Assembly: GCA_003576915.1 (NCBI GenBank)
Contig: QEVF01000008.1
Coordinates: 1-64,000 of the forward strand
DNA: 64,000 nucleotides
Direction of reading: 5' to 3'
Origin: Planctomycetota bacterium
GTDB lineage: Bacteria; Planctomycetota; UBA8742; UBA2392
The notes beneath the pieces were generated by a model, which searched no databases, was not told the origin of the DNA, and was given only the letters and a program-made list of their open reading frames with translations. This document shows, one piece after another, positions 60,519 through 64,000 of the stretch (its first letter is position 1; each line of letters begins with the position of its first letter). Position numbers and translations under genes: made by a program.

Positions 60519-62243
60519 CTACTTGCCCACCATCTTCACCTCGCCGTCAATGCTGGCCTCCGCGATGCGGTTGAGCAGGCCGGCCGTGACTTCACCAATG
60601 CCGATGCACTTGATCGTGCATTTGCGGAACAGGTTCAGCCGCCTCACGTCGTCGGGCAGGTAAGTGCCCTCGTAGCGGTAGCCGTAGGGGCCGGGGAAGC
60701 GCAGCACCGGCTGGTCCGCATGCTTGACGCGGCTTTCAGGGTCGCCGGTCTGATCGTCGGGGTCGCGCTTGTCCTGGATGGCCCAGTCGTCGTCCGTGGG
60801 ATCGCCGTCCGAGAGGATGAAGATGGTGTCCGCGCCGTCAGAGAAGCCGACGGGGTCCACGTATTCATATTCCTTGCCCAGCCCGCCCTTGCGCACCTTG
60901 AAGGCGCGGTGGATGCCGCCGTGCAGGTTGGTGTTGCCCATGATCGTGCCGTGCTTGCGGTCCGTCGTGGGGGCGCCGGGCTTGATGGCGTCGAGCTCGC
61001 GGATGGTGGCCTGCACGTTCTGCGGCGTGGCCTGGACCAGGCCCTTGGTCGAGTTCATCAGCTTGGCCTCGGTCCCGAACACGATGACGCAGTAGGACTG
61101 CTCGGGAGTCAGGCCCCTGAGCGAGAGCTTGAGGTACTCGCGCGCCACATGGAAGCGGCAGGTGATCTTGTCCCAGGGCATTTCATCCTCGAGGTCCTTC
61201 TCCTTGGGCTTTTCCTCGGGCTTGGGGTCTTCCTTGGGCTGCGGGTCCTGCTTGCCGGGCTCGTCACCGCCGGTGATGGGGCCCTTGCGCGGCGGCGGCG
61301 GTTTCTTGATCTCCTCCTTTTCCTTCGCGCTGAAGGGCGTCATCATGGAGTCGGAGAGGTCGATGACGTAGGCAATGCGCGTCCCCGCGGCCTCCAGGCC
61401 CACGAACTTGGGCTTGGGCGGCTCGGCGTAGCGCCCGTCCTTACCCCCTTCACCGGCGGGCAGCGCCTTGCCGGGATTGAGCAGCATCCAGTGCCAGGGC
61501 TTGGCGTTGATGTAAAGCTTGTCGCCGCCCAGGGTCTCGCGCAGATAGCGGGCGAGCACCAGCTTGGTGCGCGGCGTCGTATCCTTGTCCTCGAGCAGGT
61601 CAATGAGCTTCATGGCCGGCTTGCGGAACTCTTCCGTGCCCAGCTTGAAAGCCTGGGACTGCAGGCAGCGGATCGCCGTCTCAGCCATGACGATGCGGTC
61701 AATGCCTTTGGTCTTCTTGACGCCCTCGGCCACGGTGTCGAGGAAGGGCAGCAGCTTGTCGCTGTTGTTCTGGGCCAGAGCTTCGAGGGCCGCCGCGCGC
61801 AGGAACAGGTCCTTGTGTTCGGTTGCCACCTTGTAGAGTTCGTCTTCTTTGCCGTTGCTGCCCTCGATGAGCATGGCGCGGTACCACAGCCAGGCCTCCT
61901 GGGCGGCGGGGTACTTCTCACGCCATTCCTTCCAGGTGGGCACCGAGGCCTCGTCGCTGAAGCTGTTGGCCGCGATGGAGGCAATCAGGTAATGCTCCTG
62001 ATCGTTGGGGTCCCACTTCTTGGCGTAGCTGTCATAGAGAATCTTCAGCGCGCGGGGGTCCTGCGTCGCCGCCAGCTTGATGCGCCCTCTCGAACGCATC
62101 TGCAAGCTGGGACGCTTGATGTAGTCTTCGTACGCCACCTTCGCCGGGCCGTAGTCCGAGCTCTGCGAACTCGACGAGGTGCCCAGCAACAGCACCAGCG
62201 CGGCACTCACGGCCGCGCCCCCAAAGAGCCTCATGGAAATCAT
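60519..62243 (-). CDS. Secreted VWA-domain protein with HEAT-like N-terminal half
   Basis: 574 residues from ATG 62243, preceded by GAGGGG eight bases upstream. Signal peptide MRLFGGAAVSAALVLLLGTSSSSQ. Residues about 40-270 are helical, HEAT-repeat-like (DPRALKILYDSYAKKW; LRAAALEALAQNNSDKLLPFLDTVAEG). A VWA domain starts near 290 with the MIDAS DLSDSM; GNTNLHGGIHRAF and FILSDGDPTDDD supply the Thr and Asp. Directly after the MIDAS strand a Pro/Lys/Glu-rich insert of about 45 residues contains KKPPPPRKGPITGG. It probably binds metal-dependent ligands in the envelope; role unknown. Confidence 0.75.
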   Translation of the reverse strand: MISMRLFGGAAVSAALVLLLGTSSSSQSSDYGPAKVAYEDYIKRPSLQMRSRGRIKLAATQDPRALKILYDSYAKKWDPNDQEHYLIASIAANSFSDEASVPTWKEWREKYPAAQEAWLWYRAMLIEGSNGKEDELYKVATEHKDLFLRAAALEALAQNNSDKLLPFLDTVAEGVKKTKGIDRIVMAETAIRCLQSQAFKLGTEEFRKPAMKLIDLLEDKDTTPRTKLVLARYLRETLGGDKLYINAKPWHWMLLNPGKALPAGEGGKDGRYAEPPKPKFVGLEAAGTRIAYVIDLSDSMMTPFSAKEKEEIKKPPPPRKGPITGGDEPGKQDPQPKEDPKPEEKPKEKDLEDEMPWDKITCRFHVAREYLKLSLRGLTPEQSYCVIVFGTEAKLMNSTKGLVQATPQNVQATIRELDAIKPGAPTTDRKHGTIMGNTNLHGGIHRAFKVRKGGLGKEYEYVDPVGFSDGADTIFILSDGDPTDDDWAIQDKRDPDDQTGDPESRVKHADQPVLRFPGPYGYRYEGTYLPDDVRRLNLFRKCTIKCIGIGEVTAGLLNRIAEASIDGEVKMVGK

Positions 62244-62418
62244 GTCATTCCCCTCGAGCCTGCCCCGACGGGCCTCCTCCATCGGGGCGCGGCTTCACCA
62301 GCCCAGTCCTATGTGAACGGTATTCTAACGTGGCAGGGTGCAAAAAGGCTCAACTTCGGGGCCGAATTCCCGGCCTGCCAGTTTCATGGCTGGTTCATCG
62401 TTTTGCCATGCCGCCGGC

Positions 62419-62796
62419 CTACCAGTCGCCTATGCCGTCAAGCAGCATGCCCAGGTCCGCCACCGTGCGCTCGTGGAGTCGCGCCATGAAGCGCGCGGCG
62501 GCGGGCTGGTCTTCGACGTCGCCCACCATCTCTGCCACACTGTGATGTTCGAGCTGGAGGTCTGCGATCAGCCGGTCCTGAGGTCGTAGGCGGTCAGGCG
62601 GCACGCGGTAGTAGCCCGCCACGAGTTGGGCTGCCTTGAGGGCGGGGTCTTCGGCATTCCAGGCAAAGGGGGCGCGGCGCAGCAAGGCCCGCCGCTTCAT
62701 GCCGCCCATAAAGATGATGAAACCAAACATCAGGGCGGGCCCGATCAGCAGGGCCCCCAGCAGCAGGGCGTTGTCGAGCGTGAAGAAGGCGCCCAT
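62419..62796 (-). CDS. Membrane-anchored acyl-carrier-protein-like protein without the carrier serine
   Basis: 125 residues from ATG 62796. An N-terminal membrane helix (ALLLGALLIGPALMFGFIIFMGG) and basic anchor precede a small helical domain resembling acyl carrier proteins: VAGYYRVPPDRLRPQDRLIADLQLEHHSVAEMVGDVED. In ACPs the corresponding DSL motif carries the phosphopantetheine serine; here it reads E-H-H, so it could not be loaded in the normal way. The start overlaps the cyclase stop by one base (TGATG), pointing to translational coupling. The assignment is tentative; a different helical fold is possible. Confidence 0.5.
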   Translation of the reverse strand: MGAFFTLDNALLLGALLIGPALMFGFIIFMGGMKRRALLRRAPFAWNAEDPALKAAQLVAGYYRVPPDRLRPQDRLIADLQLEHHSVAEMVGDVEDQPAAARFMARLHERTVADLGMLLDGIGDW

Positions 62797-64000
62797 CACT
62801 TGCTTTTCTTGATGAAGACCCCGTTCCAATCAGCGGGGGGAGGATGGTCGATGAAATGCTCGCAGCGCTCAATGTAAAGAGCGCTGGGGTTATCTGCGTC
62901 TTTGTCGGGTTCGTTCTGAAGCGATGTCTTGAACCACTCCAGAGCTCCCTCGAACTGGCGCGCCCTGAACATCTCAACGCCGCGCTCGAAGTCCCGGCGC
63001 AGATCCTGGATGAACTGGGGCACGTCTTTGGGTCCCAGCAGCTCAAAGACCTCTGTGGGCCTGGTCTTGCCCTTGACCACGATGAGGTCGAGGCGCCTTG
63101 TGGTGAACTCGCCGCGGATGAGCTTTTCGGTGTTCTCGCCGATCATGATCCAGGAGCCGTACTCCTTATTCTGTCCCTCGAGGCGGCTGGCCAGGTTCAC
63201 GGCATCGCCCATGACGGTGTAGGCAAAGCGCTTGCTCGAGCCCATGTTGCCCACGGTGACCAGCCCCGAGTTCAGGCCGGCGCGGGCGGAAAGCACCGTG
63301 CCGTCGGGCTTGATCAGTTGCGGCGCCGTGGCCCGCACGGCGTCTGCGAACAGGGGCTGCATGCGGGCCATTTCCACCTTGCAGGCCAGGGCGCCCTTGC
63401 AGGCGCGGACGGCGTGGTCTTCCATGTCGCGGGGCGCACCCCAGAAGCACATGAGGGCATCGCCGATGTACTTGTCGATCACTCCCCCGCTCTCCAGCAT
63501 GATGTCCGTCATGCGTTCGAGGTAAATGTTCAGCAGCTCCACCAGGCGGTCGGGGTGCTCGGGGCCCAGGGTTTCAGTCAGGGTCGTGAAGCCGGCCACG
63601 TCGCTGAAGTAGATGGTCATGTGCCGGTTCTCGCCGCCGAGCTTGAGGGCGTCGGGCCGGGCAATCACATGCTCGACCAGCTCCGTGCCCATGTACTGCC
63701 GCGCGAAGGCCTCGCGTTGGGCTTTCTGGCGGCCCTCGGTCAATGCCTTGGCCAGAGAGCCCCCGGCAAAGCCAATGAACAGGGAAGCCAGGGGGCCGCT
63801 GACGTGAAACCAGTGCTGCATCGAAAAGGCCAGCCAGGCGGCCGCCCCGGCCAGCAGGGCCAGGGCCGCCAGGGCCAGCAGCGAGTGCAGGGTGCGCCGC
63901 GCATAGAGCGTCACACTCACACCGAGCAGCACCGCAAGCATGGCAAAGAGCCACACCTGCCAGCGGGGTTGCTCGTGCATGACGTCGCCCCGCAGCAGAT
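62796..64000 (-). CDS. CHASE2-type class III adenylate/guanylate cyclase (N-terminus beyond window)
   Basis: The frame is open past the right edge, so the start is not visible; an internal ATG at 63980 would give 394 residues. The upstream codons read LLRGDV, as in the end of a CHASE2 sensor domain before its membrane helices. Membrane helices lie in the first 85 visible residues. The cyclase domain has MTIYFSDVAGFTTL and VIDKYIGDALMCFWGAP with the two metal-binding aspartates, and RFAYTVMGDAVNLASRLEG with the Asn/Arg pair. A TPR-like tail (EMFRARQFEGALEWFKTSL) follows. It makes cAMP or cGMP from a periplasmic signal; specificity is unclear. Confidence 0.9.
   Translation of the reverse strand, partial: LLRGDVMHEQPRWQVWLFAMLAVLLGVSVTLYARRTLHSLLALAALALLAGAAAWLAFSMQHWFHVSGPLASLFIGFAGGSLAKALTEGRQKAQREAFARQYMGTELVEHVIARPDALKLGGENRHMTIYFSDVAGFTTLTETLGPEHPDRLVELLNIYLERMTDIMLESGGVIDKYIGDALMCFWGAPRDMEDHAVRACKGALACKVEMARMQPLFADAVRATAPQLIKPDGTVLSARAGLNSGLVTVGNMGSSKRFAYTVMGDAVNLASRLEGQNKEYGSWIMIGENTEKLIRGEFTTRRLDLIVVKGKTRPTEVFELLGPKDVPQFIQDLRRDFERGVEMFRARQFEGALEWFKTSLQNEPDKDADNPSALYIERCEHFIDHPPPADWNGVFIKKSK

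Noticed and set aside
1-64000. tRNA or rRNA genes
   Set aside because: I looked through the gaps between genes for T-loop (GTTCGANTC) patterns and rRNA-like conserved stretches and saw none; a covariance-model scan would be the proper test.

Overview
This window looks like chromosomal DNA from a high-GC, Gram-negative-type bacterium. The best guess is a member of the Planctomycetota or a nearby lineage; this is an inference, not a demonstrated assignment. Support comes from two tandem secreted proteins with squalene-cyclase-like repeats, a secreted VWA protein, an ECF sigma factor paired with a FecR-like membrane protein, a B12-type ribonucleotide reductase carrying TSCPD and zinc-ribbon tails, and a SUF-only iron-sulfur pathway. 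I see no rRNA, tRNA, CRISPR array, prophage or plasmid functions. Only the extreme left edge shows traces of mobile DNA.

Layout. 1-949: a transposase tail and a gene-free stretch with hairpins and IS-end-like motifs. 950-8771: a degenerate BshC-like protein, two large paralogous secreted proteins, and a GmhB-type phosphatase. 8872-14720: a divergent macro-domain protein, cystathionine beta-synthase, a secreted protein, DUF2277, and a MoaD-like / BNR-repeat / DUF1428 cluster. 14802-20981: the SUF system as sufB-C-D-S-T, with sufE divergent; the shared promoter region has an IscR-like palindrome and two intercistronic gaps carry 7-nt-period repeats. 21485-25030: nrdJ, ended by a strong bidirectional terminator shared with a convergent RND efflux operon (25098-29339). 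29662-33081: a methyltransferase, a STAS-like protein, a solitary N6-type DNA methyltransferase and a small membrane protein. 33203-40583: pstS-C-A-B, in which both permeases are hugely enlarged by extracytoplasmic domains. 40682-45714: a charged secreted protein, a sorted beta-helix protein, and a FecR-like / ECF sigma pair with an SRPBCC protein. 45761-54876: an ABC-2 exporter, cdsA, a CHAD-HD fusion, a glyoxalase-fold protein, uvrB and a repeat-rich membrane protein. 55038-58909: a likely serine-biosynthesis locus. 58923-64000: a DinB-like protein, an EboB/TatD-like hydrolase, a secreted VWA protein, and a class III nucleotide cyclase (running off the window) coupled to an ACP-like membrane protein.

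How it fits together. The housekeeping themes are clear: Fe-S assembly, phosphate uptake, nucleotide reduction, excision repair, phospholipid and serine synthesis. Around them sit many secreted or envelope proteins with proline/lysine/glycine-rich linkers. The most unusual points are the giant Pst permeases, the phosphorylated serine route apparently built from non-standard enzyme families, a short GPITG-type motif shared by secreted proteins, the CHAD-HD fusion with a damaged HD motif, and the cyclase-coupled ACP-like protein that lacks the carrier serine.
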